Assembly (NCBI RefSeq): GCF_025340265.1
Contig: NZ_CP022707.1
Location: 2,046,501-2,110,500 of the forward strand
Origin: Novosphingobium sp. 9
Lineage (GTDB): Bacteria; Pseudomonadota; Alphaproteobacteria; Sphingomonadales; Sphingomonadaceae
Reading direction: 5' to 3'
DNA: 64,000 nucleotides
The position numbers and the translations under genes were made by a program. Below the pieces are notes generated by a model. That model did no database searches and had not been told where the DNA came from. It saw nothing but the letters and a program-made list of their open reading frames with translations. This document shows, piece by piece, positions 47,351 through 57,798 of this stretch (position 1 is its first letter; every line of letters starts with the position of its first letter).

Positions 47351-49948
47351 TCATTCAGCCTCAGCTGCAGCCTTGGCCGTCTTTGCCTTCGCCGGAGCCT
47401 TAACCTTTGCCGGACTCTTCTTTGCTGTGGAGGGCTTTTTCGCCACTGCAGCCTTAGCAGGCGCCTTTTTCTTGGGTGGTGCCTTTTTCTTGGTTGAAGG
47501 GCCCTTCGCGACCTTCGCGTCAATCAGAGCCACAGCCTGTTCGGCACTGAGGTCTTCCGGCTTCTGATCGCGCGGAAGGGTGGCGTTTGTCGTGCCATCG
47601 GTCACATAGGGCCCATAGCGCCCCGCCAGAACCTGCATTTCCCCGCCGCTGGTGGGGTGTGCCCCGAGAACCTTGATCGGCTCAGCCTTGGCCCGCGTTC
47701 CGCGTCCGCCACGATTGGCCGCATCGGCCAGCATCGCAACGGCAGCGTTCATACCGGTCTCGAACACTTCTGCCGTATTACGCAGGCGCGCATACTTGCC
47801 GTCATGTGCGAGATAAGGGCCATATCGACCGATGCTCGCCGTGATCTCCTTGCCGCTTTCGGGATGTTCGCCAACAGTTCGCGGCAGGCTGAGCAGCTTG
47901 AGCGCCCACTCCAGCGTCAGTTCGTCAATGTCCTTGGGAATGGAAGCGCGCTTTGCCTCCTTGCCCTCGCCAAGCTGGATATACGGGCCGAAACGCCCGA
48001 CCTTGCGCAACACTTCCAGATCGGTCTCGGGGTCCTTGCCGAGCCCTTCCTCTTCGCCTTCGCCCTCGGCGCCACCAGGCTGCGCGAACTTGCGGGTGAA
48101 CTTGCATTCGGGATAGTTCGAGCACGCCACGAAAGCGCCATAACGGCCACCACGCAGGCTCAGGCGTCCGTCGCCACACTTGGGGCAGACACGCGGATCG
48201 GAACCATCCGCATTGGCCGGGAACAGATAATCGGAGAGAAACTCGTCCAGCGCCTCGGTCACTTCCGAAGGCTTCTTCTCCATGACCTCATCCGACTTCG
48301 GCTTGAAATCGCGCCAGAACGCTTCGAGCAGCGCCTTCCACTCCTGACGTCCCCCCGAGACGTCATCGAGTTCATCCTCCATCCCGGCGGTGAACTCATA
48401 GGCCACGTAGCGATCGAAGAACCGCTCAAGGAAGGAGGTCAGCAAGCGCCCGGTTTCTTCGGCAAAGAAACGGTTCTTCTCGGTACGGACGTAGGAGCGG
48501 TCCTTGAGCACCTGAATGGTTGCCGCGTAAGTCGATGGGCGGCCGATCCCCAGCTCTTCGAGGCGCTTCACCAGACTGGCCTCGGAGAAACGCGGCGGCG
48601 GCTGCGTGAAGTGCTGTTCGGCGACAACGTCCTTCTTGGCCGGCATGTCGCCCGCCTTCATGAACGGCAGAAGGCCCGAATCGTCATCGTCGGACTTGTT
48701 GTCCTGCCCTTCCTCGTACACCGCAAGGAAGCCGGGGAATTTCACCACCTGTCCGGACGCCCGCAATTCGTTGCGCCCCGTGCCGTCACGCAGCGTTACC
48801 GTCGTGCGCTCCAATGCCGCGGACGCCATCTGGCTGGCCATCGCCCGCTTGAAGATAAGGTCATAAAGCCGCGCCTCGTCACCCGAACCATGACGGTCCT
48901 TGATGAAGTCGGTCGGGCGGATGGCTTCGTGCGCTTCCTGCGCGTTCTTCGCCTTGGTCTCGTAATGGCGTGGCTTTTCGGGGAGGTAATGGCCCGAGAA
49001 GCGGTCCGAAATCGCCGCACGCGCGGCAGAGATGGCGCTGGGGTCCATCTGCACACCGTCGGTACGCATGTAGGTGATGGCGCCTGCCTCATAGAGCGTC
49101 TGCGCCACCCGCATCGTCTGGCTGGCCGAGAACCCGAGCTTGCGCGCCGCTTCCTGCTGCAGCGTCGACGTCGTGAACGGCGGCTGCGGATTGCGGCGGT
49201 GCGGCTTGGTCTCAACCCCTTCGACCTTGAAAGCACCCTGCTCGACGGCCAGCTTGGCCCGCATCGCGGTGCCTTCATCGCCAATGCTGAGGCGATCGAG
49301 CTTCTGCCCCTCGAACGTCACCAGCTTCGCGGTGAAATCCGATCCGTCATGCGCCATCTGCGCCGCGACCGACCAGTATTCCTGCGGCTTGAACGCCTCG
49401 ATCTCACGCTCGCGATCGACGATCAGGCGAAGCGCGACCGACTGCACACGGCCCGCCGACTTGGCACCGGGCAGCTTGCGCCACAGCACCGGCGAAAGCG
49501 TGAAGCCGAACAGATAGTCCAGCGCACGGCGCGCAAGATAGGCGTCGATCAGGTCCTGATCCAGCTCACGCGGCTGGGTCATGGCCTTCGTCACGGTATC
49601 CTTGGTTATCGCGTTGAAAGTGACGCGCTGCACGTCCTTGGGCAGCACGCGACGCTTGCGCAGCAGTTCCTGCACATGCCACGAAATCGCCTCTCCCTCG
49701 CGATCAGGGTCAGTCGCGAGGATCAGGCGGTCGGCCTCCTTCGCGAGATCCGCGATGGCCTTCACCTGCTTTTGCTTATCGCCGTAAAGCTCCCAGTCCA
49801 TCGCGAAATCCTCGTCCGGACGAACGGAGCCGTCCTTGGGCGGCAGATCGCGGACGTGGCCATAGCTGGCGAGCACCCGGTAATCCTTGCCCAGGTACTT
49901 CTCGATGGTCTTGGCCTTGGCCGGAGATTCGACGATGACTAGCTGCAC
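47351..49948 (-). CDS. topA: DNA topoisomerase I
   Basis: 865-residue type IA topoisomerase that relaxes negative supercoils. The TOPRIM motif VIVESPAKAKTIEKYL and ATDPDREGEAISWH, the active-site Tyr in GAITYMRTDG, and one C4 zinc finger (CPKCG-CSNYPEC) are seen; a long Lys/Ala-rich tail (from about 795) binds DNA. The GTG at 49948 gives the usual start (VQLVIVESPAK); the ribosome site is not strong. Converges on the GT39-like gene. Confidence 0.94.
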   Translation of the reverse strand: MQLVIVESPAKAKTIEKYLGKDYRVLASYGHVRDLPPKDGSVRPDEDFAMDWELYGDKQKQVKAIADLAKEADRLILATDPDREGEAISWHVQELLRKRRVLPKDVQRVTFNAITKDTVTKAMTQPRELDQDLIDAYLARRALDYLFGFTLSPVLWRKLPGAKSAGRVQSVALRLIVDREREIEAFKPQEYWSVAAQMAHDGSDFTAKLVTFEGQKLDRLSIGDEGTAMRAKLAVEQGAFKVEGVETKPHRRNPQPPFTTSTLQQEAARKLGFSASQTMRVAQTLYEAGAITYMRTDGVQMDPSAISAARAAISDRFSGHYLPEKPRHYETKAKNAQEAHEAIRPTDFIKDRHGSGDEARLYDLIFKRAMASQMASAALERTTVTLRDGTGRNELRASGQVVKFPGFLAVYEEGQDNKSDDDDSGLLPFMKAGDMPAKKDVVAEQHFTQPPPRFSEASLVKRLEELGIGRPSTYAATIQVLKDRSYVRTEKNRFFAEETGRLLTSFLERFFDRYVAYEFTAGMEDELDDVSGGRQEWKALLEAFWRDFKPKSDEVMEKKPSEVTEALDEFLSDYLFPANADGSDPRVCPKCGDGRLSLRGGRYGAFVACSNYPECKFTRKFAQPGGAEGEGEEEGLGKDPETDLEVLRKVGRFGPYIQLGEGKEAKRASIPKDIDELTLEWALKLLSLPRTVGEHPESGKEITASIGRYGPYLAHDGKYARLRNTAEVFETGMNAAVAMLADAANRGGRGTRAKAEPIKVLGAHPTSGGEMQVLAGRYGPYVTDGTTNATLPRDQKPEDLSAEQAVALIDAKVAKGPSTKKKAPPKKKAPAKAAVAKKPSTAKKSPAKVKAPAKAKTAKAAAEAE

Positions 49949-50077
49949 ATTACAAACTTTCAGATGCCCCTCGCACGCGCGCACCTACGCGCATGCATGT
50001 ACACGTACAAGGTGGTTGCCTGTTCGCGGTCTCGTCAAGAGGCCAGTTTGATGGCCAGCGTTTGACAGACACATCAA

Positions 50078-51214
50078 TCAGGAATCCAGCAGGCTGACAC
50101 GCCCTCCGGCATGCCGCACAAGGCGGCCCGCCAGTTCAAGTTCGAGCAGAGCCATTTGCACGTCGCCCGCATTCGCTCCCGATTGACGGATCAGTTCGTC
50201 GATAGCCACCGGTGCTCCGCCCAGCAGTGCATTTACCGATGACGATGCATGGTTATCGCCAAGCCCTCTCCCCTCATTCTCATCCATCGTCGTCCAGACT
50301 GTTTCCGGCTCGCGAACTACGCCACGAGGCCTTCCTGAAAAGTCACGCAAGAGTTCCATCACGTCGCCCGCATTCTGTACCAGAATAGCGCCGTCGCGGA
50401 TCAACTGGTTACATCCCTGAGAGCGCGGATCGAGCGGTGAGCCCGGTATCGCCATCACTTCCCGCCCCATTTCGCCAGCAAGTCTGGCGGTAATGAGTGA
50501 TCCGGATTTCGGGGCGGCTTCCACAACGACAGTGCCGGAACACAAACTGGCGATGATGCGGTTTCGCGTCGGGAAATGCCTGGCAAGCGGCTCCGTGCCG
50601 CAGGGCTGTTCGGCCAGCAGCAAGCCCTCCAGCGCAATCTGTTCCTGAAGATCGGCGTGCTCGGGGGGATAGGACACGTCGATCCCCGAGGCGATCACAC
50701 CGACGGTGCCCGCGCCGCAGGTTGCTGCAAGCGCGCCCCGATGCGCGGCGCCGTCAATCCCGCGCGCCAGACCTGACACGACAACAAAGCCCGCCTCGGA
50801 AAGCTCCAGTGCCAATTCACGCGCCAGCCGCAATGCCGCCGCCGAGGCGTTGCGCGCACCGACAATCGCGACACAAGGCTTATGAGCCTGCCCAATATCT
50901 CCTCTCCAGGTCAGGATCGGCGGCGCGCCATCGCTTGTCTGCAGCGCTTCGGGGTAGTCTTGCGAATCATGAAACAGATATCGCGCGCCGGACTTGCGCA
51001 TGGCCGCAATTTCGTCCTGCACGCGCCCGATCGACGCCGCGACATATTTGCGTCCTGCTCGTCCGGCAAGTTCAGGAAGAGCCTCCAGCGCCGCAGCGCC
51101 CGAACCAAAGCGGCGCAATAGCTGGATATAGGAAACCGGCCCGATATGAGGCGACCTCAGCAGGCGAATACGAGAGAAAGCTTCGTCCTGCGAGATAGCC
51201 TCGGTCGTGCTCAT
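50078..51214 (-). CDS. dprA: DNA-processing protein DprA
   Basis: 378 residues. The Rossmann-fold core reads VAIVGARNASAAALRLARE and VVSGLARGIDGAAH; a C-terminal winged-helix-like region (about 310-370) follows. It loads RecA onto incoming single-stranded DNA in transformation. The start overlaps plsY by 4 bases. Confidence 0.92.
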   Translation of the reverse strand: MSTTEAISQDEAFSRIRLLRSPHIGPVSYIQLLRRFGSGAAALEALPELAGRAGRKYVAASIGRVQDEIAAMRKSGARYLFHDSQDYPEALQTSDGAPPILTWRGDIGQAHKPCVAIVGARNASAAALRLARELALELSEAGFVVVSGLARGIDGAAHRGALAATCGAGTVGVIASGIDVSYPPEHADLQEQIALEGLLLAEQPCGTEPLARHFPTRNRIIASLCSGTVVVEAAPKSGSLITARLAGEMGREVMAIPGSPLDPRSQGCNQLIRDGAILVQNAGDVMELLRDFSGRPRGVVREPETVWTTMDENEGRGLGDNHASSSVNALLGGAPVAIDELIRQSGANAGDVQMALLELELAGRLVRHAGGRVSLLDS

Positions 51215-51819
51215 GCCTTCTTGCCGCTACCGATTTTTGGCTCTGTACCGGATAGCAGGCGAGAAATGTTCTCACGGTGCTGAAAAAGGACAAGGACGGC
51301 GATTACGGCGAGCACTATCCCGTACTCCCGATGGCCGGTTCCGAACGCGACAAGCGGCGCAACAACGGCTGCACTCATTCCCGCAATCGAGGAAATCCGC
51401 ACGAGCACCAGCAAGCCGATCCACGTCACCGCATAAGCAAGCCCGATTGGCCAGCCAAGCGCAAATCCGATGCCTGCCGTCGTGGCCACGCCCTTTCCGC
51501 CCCGAAAGCGCAACCAGACCGGAAAGCAGTGACCGACGAATGCCCCGATTGCCGCAATACTGGTGGCCTCCGGACTGCTCATTTCCGGCCAGATGGCACC
51601 AGCAAGCAGAACCGCGACAAGGCCTTTGAGAAGATCCAGAACAAGTGTTGCCGCGGCAAGGCCCTTGCGCCCCGTGCGAAGAACGTTGGTGGCACCGATA
51701 TTCCCCGAGCCGATGGCGCGAAGATCACCTGCACCAAAGACGCGGGTCAACAGCAGACCGAAGGGAACCGAACCCAGGGCGTAGCCCAGCAGTAAAGGGA
51801 GAATCCATTGCATAGGCAC
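51211..51819 (-). CDS. plsY: Glycerol-3-phosphate acyltransferase PlsY
   Basis: 202-residue five-helix membrane protein that acylates glycerol 3-phosphate with acyl phosphate. The first loop motif GSGNIGATNVLRTGRKG and the later FRGGKGVAT are conserved. First gene of plsY-dprA; divergent from murI. Confidence 0.94.
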   Translation of the reverse strand: MPMQWILPLLLGYALGSVPFGLLLTRVFGAGDLRAIGSGNIGATNVLRTGRKGLAAATLVLDLLKGLVAVLLAGAIWPEMSSPEATSIAAIGAFVGHCFPVWLRFRGGKGVATTAGIGFALGWPIGLAYAVTWIGLLVLVRISSIAGMSAAVVAPLVAFGTGHREYGIVLAVIAVLVLFQHRENISRLLSGTEPKIGSGKKA

Positions 51820-51983
51820 TCCTTAACCGCTCGGACCAATTTGGCGAAAGAGTTCTTCACCCAAACCGCTACGGTATGTAGCTGCCAGGTTGCCATTGGC
51901 CGTCACGGCAGGCACACAGTGCCTTCGACCACCATGACCTGTAGACCTTGCCTCGGCGTCCGCGGCGCCACTCTGAAGATTTC

Positions 51984-52889
51984 ATGCCAGCACCATCTGA
52001 AAATCATCCCGGCACAGCCCTTTCCCTAGCCAAGGGCGATTCCGCTCCATCGGTACAAACGGATGATATTCTTCATCAGCCCGCGACTCTGGGTGTTGAT
52101 CCTTCAGCTCCGATCCTGCTTTTCGATTCGGGGGTTGGCGGTCTGACAGTGCTCGACGCCGTGCGTCGCAAGCTGCCTGACGCTCCCCTGTTGTATGCAG
52201 CGGATACGGCGGGCCTTCCATATGGCACAAAGACTGAATCCCAGATCGCCGCACGCGTTGCAGGATTACTGGGGCGGATGACCGAGCGGTTCCAGCCCCG
52301 CCTTGTCTGCATCGCATGCAATACCGCCTCGACCATTGCTCTGGGCATGGTGCGCGAAGTACTGGAAGTGCCCATTGTCGGGACAGTACCTGCCATCAAA
52401 CCGGCAGCTGCGATGACACGCAGCGGTGTGATCGGCCTGCTCGGCACACAAGCAACCATTCGACAAAATTACATAGACAGGTTGGAGCAGGAATTCGCAT
52501 TCGGCAAACGCCTGCTGCGGCATGGAGCGCCTGCTTTGGTTGCCGCAGCAGAAGCGAAACTTCGCGGCGAACCGGTGAACATGGCTGACGTTGAGGCTGC
52601 CGTTACAGCGCTACGGGACCAACCCGGTGGCGACGAGATGGACACGATTATCCTCGCGTGTACGCATTTCCCGCTGCTGCAACCCGAGCTACGGGAAATA
52701 TGCGGGGAGAGCATGCGATTCGTCGACGGAGCTTCCGGCATCGCCGACCAGATCGCAAGGCTGACAAGCGGTCAGGCTTTTCAGCGCATCCGTCCTGATC
52801 GAGCCGTGTTCACGGCTCCGCCAACCGATATCAAGGCGTACGCAGCCACGCTGGAGCGCTATAACCTCGCCGGGATCGACGTACTTTGA
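51984..52889 (+). CDS. murI: Glutamate racemase
   Basis: 301-residue cofactor-independent racemase giving D-Glu for peptidoglycan. Catalytic acid-base residues are in FDSGVGGLTVLD, CNTAST and ACTHFPLL. The ATG at 51984 has GAAGA upstream. Its stop overlaps the TTG start of the next gene. Confidence 0.93.
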   Translation: MPAPSENHPGTALSLAKGDSAPSVQTDDILHQPATLGVDPSAPILLFDSGVGGLTVLDAVRRKLPDAPLLYAADTAGLPYGTKTESQIAARVAGLLGRMTERFQPRLVCIACNTASTIALGMVREVLEVPIVGTVPAIKPAAAMTRSGVIGLLGTQATIRQNYIDRLEQEFAFGKRLLRHGAPALVAAAEAKLRGEPVNMADVEAAVTALRDQPGGDEMDTIILACTHFPLLQPELREICGESMRFVDGASGIADQIARLTSGQAFQRIRPDRAVFTAPPTDIKAYAATLERYNLAGIDVL

Positions 52890-53788
52890 CCCCGCGCATC
52901 AATATTGCTGTAGCCATCCTTCTGCTGGCGCTGGGCATTCCTTTCTACTGGTACTTCATCAACGCCGGAACCGACGGCGCCCATGCAAAACCCCTCAAGA
53001 TCGCCGATTTGCGAACGCTTGCGCTGAAAGCGTCAGGCGCCGCCCCTGTCGGCATCCGCACAGAAATGATTGGCATACGCTATGTGCCACTGGATTTTCT
53101 GGCCGCGGGCGCAGGCTTATGGTCATCGCCCACTTCCATTCGCGCCTTCCAGATTGTCACCTCGGACGGTTCCTCGATCACCATCGATTCGGGGATAACC
53201 CCGCAAACAGCCAGTGCATTCGATATTGTCCGCTACGACATCGCCGCACAGCAGCGGGTGAATGGCGTTGTGAACAAAGCCAGAATTCGCCTCTATCTGA
53301 GCAATTTCCCGCTTCATAAACGCGACGGGCGCACCGATCATGCAGCGACGCCCACAAATGTCGCGCCGCACGCCGTGTCGGCAGGCATCGTGGAAATTCC
53401 GACCCCTGGCCTCACCGATGGATCGGCTATGTATTTTGTCCGGCTCCAGAACGGTCGGGAGTTCCTGTTGACCGGGGACGCGGCCACACTCCGGGAAAGC
53501 TGGCAGCGGATCCATCCTCCGGCCCGCTATGTCACCTCTTTCCGGCGACCTCAGGACAGGCTGGAACTCAGCTCCTGGTTGATGACCATCAATGCACTTC
53601 ATCGCGAGGCGCCCGATATGGAGATCGTGGAAGGCCATGACCTGCACCCGATGCGCGAAATCCAGTACGGTTTCGACGATTACAGCGATCTGGGTCTGGC
53701 GTCTGGTCATCCGCGCGACAATCCTGTAATGGCCGCCGCGAGGGGCTTAAGCAGCACGCCGAACCAAGGCAGGAAACACGCTCTGTGA
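52886..53788 (+). CDS. Membrane-anchored degenerate metallo-beta-lactamase-fold protein
   Basis: 300 residues: an N-terminal transmembrane helix (7-25), then a domain with landmarks of AHL-lactonase-type metallo-beta-lactamases, namely SITIDSGIT (98-106), LLTGDAATL (194-202) and VEGHD (248-252). The zinc ligands are mostly gone: the HxHxDH site reads as [10 protein letters not shown] (139-148), and the second His motif PGHTPGS is PGLTDGS (174-180). Only the Asp and the last His remain. It begins at a TTG overlapping murI, and its end overlaps hemA (GTGA). Confidence 0.6.
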   Translation: MTPRINIAVAILLLALGIPFYWYFINAGTDGAHAKPLKIADLRTLALKASGAAPVGIRTEMIGIRYVPLDFLAAGAGLWSSPTSIRAFQIVTSDGSSITIDSGITPQTASAFDIVRYDIAAQQRVNGVVNKARIRLYLSNFPLHKRDGRTDHAATPTNVAPHAVSAGIVEIPTPGLTDGSAMYFVRLQNGREFLLTGDAATLRESWQRIHPPARYVTSFRRPQDRLELSSWLMTINALHREAPDMEIVEGHDLHPMREIQYGFDDYSDLGLASGHPRDNPVMAAARGLSSTPNQGRKHAL

Positions 53789-54999
53789 ATTACGATCGGA
53801 TTTTCGATCAGGCGATCGACCGACTTCATTCCGAAGGACGCTACCGCGTCTTCATCGACATCCTGCGCAACAAGGGTGCCTACCCCAATGCGCGCTGCTT
53901 CGCCGGTCATAACGGCCCGAAGCCGATCACCGTCTGGTGCTCGAACGATTATCTCGCGATGGGGCAACACCCCAAGGTAATCGCGGCGATGGAAGAAGCG
54001 CTCCACGATGTCGGCGCCGGTTCAGGCGGCACCCGCAACATTGGCGGGAACACCCACTACCATATCGAGCTTGAGCGCGAATTGGCCGACCTTCATGGCA
54101 AGGAAGGCGCACTGCTCTTCACCTCCGGCTACGTCTCGAACGATGCCACCCTGTCTACGCTCGCGCGACTGCTGCCGGGTTGCATCATCTTCTCAGACCA
54201 GCTCAATCACGCCAGCATGATCGCCGGCATTCGCAATTCCGGCTGCGAGAAAAAGGTCTTTCGTCACAATGACCTTGATCATCTCGAAGAATTGCTGGCC
54301 GAAACGGACCCGGCGCTACCCAAGCTGATTGCCTTTGAATCCGTCTATTCGATGGATGGCGACATCGCGCCAATCCATGCCATCTGCGATCTGGCCGAAA
54401 AGTACGGAGCACTGACCTACATCGATGAAGTCCATGCCGTAGGCATGTACGGGCCGCGCGGCGGCGGCATCACTGACCGAGACATGGCAGCGCACCGTAT
54501 CGATCTGATCGAAGGCACGCTCGGAAAAGCCTTCGGCGTAATGGGCGGTTATATCGCAGCCAGTCAGCGCATCATCGACTGCATTCGTTCTTATGCGCCG
54601 GGGTTTATTTTCACCACATCGCTTTCCCCGGTCCTCGTGGCCGGGGTGCTCGCCTCGGTGCGCCACCTCAAGAGCTCCAGTGTCGAGCGTGACGGGCAGC
54701 AGCGTTCGGCAGCGATGATGAAGGCCATGTTCCGGGAGGCAGGCCTGCCGGTCATGGACTCGACCACACATATCGTGCCGCTGCTTGTCGGCGATCCCGT
54801 GAAGGCCAAGAAAATCAGCGACATTCTGCTCGCCGAATATGGCGCATATGTACAGCCGATCAATTTCCCGACCGTGCCTCGCGGAACCGAGCGGCTACGC
54901 TTCACGCCGGGGCCTGCGCACACGGAGGAAATGATGCGCGAACTCACCCAGGCCCTTGTCGAAATCTGGGAACGTCTGGACATGCGCGTCGCCGCATAA
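53785..54999 (+). CDS. hemA: 5-Aminolevulinate synthase (class I, C4 pathway)
   Basis: 404-residue PLP enzyme condensing glycine and succinyl-CoA. The PLP-binding Lys is in [30 protein letters not shown] and the FIFTTSLSP segment are typical. The GTG at 53785 overlaps the previous stop (GTGA). Shares substrate (succinyl-CoA) with the product of the mcm pathway. Confidence 0.97.
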   Translation: MNYDRIFDQAIDRLHSEGRYRVFIDILRNKGAYPNARCFAGHNGPKPITVWCSNDYLAMGQHPKVIAAMEEALHDVGAGSGGTRNIGGNTHYHIELERELADLHGKEGALLFTSGYVSNDATLSTLARLLPGCIIFSDQLNHASMIAGIRNSGCEKKVFRHNDLDHLEELLAETDPALPKLIAFESVYSMDGDIAPIHAICDLAEKYGALTYIDEVHAVGMYGPRGGGITDRDMAAHRIDLIEGTLGKAFGVMGGYIAASQRIIDCIRSYAPGFIFTTSLSPVLVAGVLASVRHLKSSSVERDGQQRSAAMMKAMFREAGLPVMDSTTHIVPLLVGDPVKAKKISDILLAEYGAYVQPINFPTVPRGTERLRFTPGPAHTEEMMRELTQALVEIWERLDMRVAA

Positions 55000-55141
55000 G
55001 GCATTTCAAGGCAAGTAGCTGAGAGGCGAGGGGTATTTTTCCCGGCCTCTTGGCATTTTGCATCCGCACACCACGTTGATTGCGCCTTTTAGCGCGAGAT
55101 TGTTCGCGCTCTTTGGAGTTCGACAAAGGAGCGCAAGACCC

Positions 55142-56245
55142 ATGGCTAAGCTGTTCGAGCCAATTCAGGTTGGCGGACTCAAGCTTTCCAATCGCATCGT
55201 TATTGCCCCGATGTGCCAATATTCGGCACAGGACGGATGCATGAACGACTGGCACCTGAGCCATCTGGCCTCGCTCTCGCACTCCGGCGCAGCTGCTCTC
55301 ACTATCGAGGCGACAGCTGTCACACCCGAGGGCCGGATTACCAGCGGCGATGTCGGTCTGTATGACGATAGCTGTGAAGCCGCTCTGGGAAAGGTTCTCG
55401 CCTCGATCCGGCGCTGGTCGGATATGCCCATAATCGTCCAACTCGGCCATGCCGGGCGCAAGGCCAGTTGTGAGAAGCCCTGGGATAACGGCGGCGTACA
55501 GATCCCACCGAGCACTATCGGCGGGTGGCAGACAGTGGCACCGTCAGCCCTGCCCCACGCACTCCACGAGAACGCACCAGCCCCCCTGGATGCAAAGGGC
55601 TTGGCGAAAATTCGCGATGCCTTTGTTGCCGCCGCAAGACGCACTGAAGCGCTTGATCTCGATGGAATCCAGCTCCATGCCGCGCATGGCTATCTGCTCC
55701 ACCAGTTCCTGTCGCCGTTATCCAATATACGCAGCGATACCTATGGGGGCAGCCTGGAAAATCGCATGCGTTTTCCACTGGAAGTCTTTGAGGCCGTACG
55801 CGCAGCGTTCCCTTCACACAAACCCGTAACGGTTCGCGTCTCCGCATCGGACTGGGTCGAAAACGGCTGGGACATCGAACAAACCATTGCCTTCGCAAAA
55901 GCGCTCGAAGCGGTCGGCTGCGACGGTATCCACGTTTCCAGCGGCGGTCTTGCGCCCAGTCAGGACATCCCGGTAGGACCGAACTATCAGGTTCCGCTCG
56001 CACACGCTGTAAAGGCTGCCGTCAACATTCCGGTAATCGCCGTCGGCCTTATTACCGAGCCCCAGCAGGCTGAAAGTATCCTCGCGACAGGAGATGCCGA
56101 TCTGATCGCGATCGCTCGCGCCGCGCTTTACGATCCCCGCTGGCCGTGGCATGCGGCCGCTGCGCTCGGAGCACAGGTCAAAGCCCCGCCCCAATACAGG
56201 CGATGCCAGCCACATGGCTTGCCAGACCTTTTTGCCCGTGCCTAA
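55142..56245 (+). CDS. Old Yellow Enzyme family NADH:flavin oxidoreductase
   Basis: 367-residue FMN ene-reductase of the YqjM group. The Cys in VIAPMCQYSAQDG, the HAAHGYLLHQFLSP motif that binds substrate and SDTYGGSLENRMRF are intact. The ATG at 55142 fits the family start. It ends overlapping marR by 4 bases (convergent). Confidence 0.93.
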   Translation: MAKLFEPIQVGGLKLSNRIVIAPMCQYSAQDGCMNDWHLSHLASLSHSGAAALTIEATAVTPEGRITSGDVGLYDDSCEAALGKVLASIRRWSDMPIIVQLGHAGRKASCEKPWDNGGVQIPPSTIGGWQTVAPSALPHALHENAPAPLDAKGLAKIRDAFVAAARRTEALDLDGIQLHAAHGYLLHQFLSPLSNIRSDTYGGSLENRMRFPLEVFEAVRAAFPSHKPVTVRVSASDWVENGWDIEQTIAFAKALEAVGCDGIHVSSGGLAPSQDIPVGPNYQVPLAHAVKAAVNIPVIAVGLITEPQQAESILATGDADLIAIARAALYDPRWPWHAAAALGAQVKAPPQYRRCQPHGLPDLFARA

Positions 56246-56718
56246 TCGCTCCTGACCTCATGTTGACCCCGCCGCATCGCTTCAGCAAGGCGGCATGTCA
56301 AAGTCACGAGATCGTCGAGATCATCTGCCGCCCAGTCTGCAAATGCCTGGCGCAGCACGCGGTCGCGGGCGATATCGATAGCCCGCGCCATCACCGATCC
56401 TGCAGGCGCTATTCGCGCCTCACGAATGCGCCGGTCCCGTGAATTTGTTCCGCGCACGATAAGGCACCGTTCCTCCATAGTCGCCAGCTGGCGACTGACC
56501 GTCGTGTAGTCGCGACCTACCCTGTCCGCCAAGTCGCCGACCCCGATCGGACCGAAGCGATCGACAGCCACGAGTAACGGAAACTGCGCGCGATCAAGCT
56601 GGATTCCAGCCTCACGAATAAGCATCTCGTCACGCTCCGCACCATTCATCATCGCCACGATTTCCAGCAAGGCACCGTGAAGTTCCCGAAGTTTTTCGGA
56701 GATAAGTGCATTATGCAT
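56242..56718 (-). CDS. MarR-family transcriptional regulator
   Basis: 158 residues with a winged helix-turn-helix at about 55-100 (GVGDLADRVGRDYTTVSRQLATMEE). Divergent from an alcohol dehydrogenase-like gene; the shared 73-base gap has a palindromic site (56750-56766), so autorepression and repression of the neighbour are likely. Confidence 0.9.
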   Translation of the reverse strand: MHNALISEKLRELHGALLEIVAMMNGAERDEMLIREAGIQLDRAQFPLLVAVDRFGPIGVGDLADRVGRDYTTVSRQLATMEERCLIVRGTNSRDRRIREARIAPAGSVMARAIDIARDRVLRQAFADWAADDLDDLVTLTCRLAEAMRRGQHEVRSD

Positions 56719-56749
56719 GTATTTTCTTGCCGTCCATCATCGACCTATA

Positions 56750-56766
56750 TATGTGTATTACACATA
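56750..56766. promoter_or_regulatory. Palindromic MarR operator candidate
   Basis: Perfect TATGTGTA - T - TACACATA in the marR/dehydrogenase divergent gap; overlaps a possible -10 (TATGTG) with TTGCCG 17 bases upstream. Confidence 0.75.
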
Positions 56767-56791
56767 CACTTCACCGCGCGAGGAGCAACCC

Positions 56792-57733
56792 ATGAAAGCA
56801 GCCGTTGTCACCAGCCCAGGAAATCCACCGATATGGGATGACTTCGAAGCTCCTGTTGCCAACGAACAAGAGATCATCGTGGATGTCGTCGCTGCGGCAC
56901 TCAGCCAATTGACCCGTACGCGGGCTTCCGGTCGTCACTACAGCGACACTGCCACATCCGGCTTCATTGCCGGCGTGGACGGCGTAGGTTGGTCCCCTGA
57001 CGGCAAGCCGGTATACTTTGCGCTCCCCCGTACACCTTACGGCGCGATGGGCGAACGCGTTCCGGTAGCGCACACGCAGACAATCGCCATTCCGGCTGGT
57101 CTCGATCCCCTACAGGCGGCCGCAATGGCAAATCCCGGTATGTCTTCATGCGCCGCATTACGTGAGCGCGCCAGGATCCAGGTTGGAGAAACCGTCCTCA
57201 TCAATGGCGCAACCGGAGCATCGGGAAGCCTGGCGGTTCGCATCGCCCGCCACCTTGGCGCCGCTCGCGTCATTGCTACAGGGCGCGACAAAACCTTGCT
57301 CGGAGCGCTCGGGGCTGACGAAGTGATCGCTTTGGATGTTACCGGAGAAGAACTGGAAACGCGATTTTCCAGACACTTCCAGGAAGGCGTAGATATCGTG
57401 CTCGACTATCTCTGGGGACCGAGCGCCCGCGCTGCCCTGGTTTCCGCCGCAAGACATTCTCCCAAAAGCAAGCCCGTGCGATTTATTCAGATCGGCGCGA
57501 TAGCCGCTACCGATATTGTTCTGCCAGCAGCCGTCCTGCGATCGAGTACCATCGAACTGATGGGGAGCGGAATTGGAAGCGTAGGAACGGATCGCTTGCT
57601 CGCCTCCATCTCGGAGGTCTTCAACGCCGCCACCGCAAGAGGCTGGACAGTTCCGCTCCTGCCAATACCTATGACAGATGTAACAAGGGCGTGGTCAACC
57701 GAAAGCCGCGAACGGATTGTTCTGACACTTTGA
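56792..57733 (+). CDS. Zinc-free MDR-family quinone oxidoreductase/alcohol dehydrogenase
   Basis: 313-residue medium-chain dehydrogenase/reductase with NADP-binding NGATGASGSLAVRIARHLGA and no structural-zinc cysteines. GAGGAG lies 7 bases before the ATG. Divergent from the MarR gene; likely detoxifies a quinone or aldehyde that acts as its inducer. Confidence 0.85.
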   Translation: MKAAVVTSPGNPPIWDDFEAPVANEQEIIVDVVAAALSQLTRTRASGRHYSDTATSGFIAGVDGVGWSPDGKPVYFALPRTPYGAMGERVPVAHTQTIAIPAGLDPLQAAAMANPGMSSCAALRERARIQVGETVLINGATGASGSLAVRIARHLGAARVIATGRDKTLLGALGADEVIALDVTGEELETRFSRHFQEGVDIVLDYLWGPSARAALVSAARHSPKSKPVRFIQIGAIAATDIVLPAAVLRSSTIELMGSGIGSVGTDRLLASISEVFNAATARGWTVPLLPIPMTDVTRAWSTESRERIVLTL

Positions 57734-57737
57734 CACA

Positions 57738-57772
57738 ACAAAGCCCGGCGGGTTTCACCTGCCGGGCTTTGT
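57738..57772. terminator. Bidirectional terminator between the dehydrogenase gene and the decarboxylase gene
   Basis: 12-bp perfect arms ACAAAGCCCGGC (57738-57749) / GCCGGGCTTTGT (57761-57772). Confidence 0.88.
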
Positions 57773-57798
57773 CATACCTCTCAATTCATGCGCTCTAA

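Noticed and set aside
47657..49942. 761-codon plus-strand frame opposite topA
   Set aside because: Antisense shadow; topA motifs are unambiguous.
49998..50009. TGTAC-AC-GTACA dyad upstream of topA
   Set aside because: Only 5-bp arms, a level expected by chance in 64 kb.
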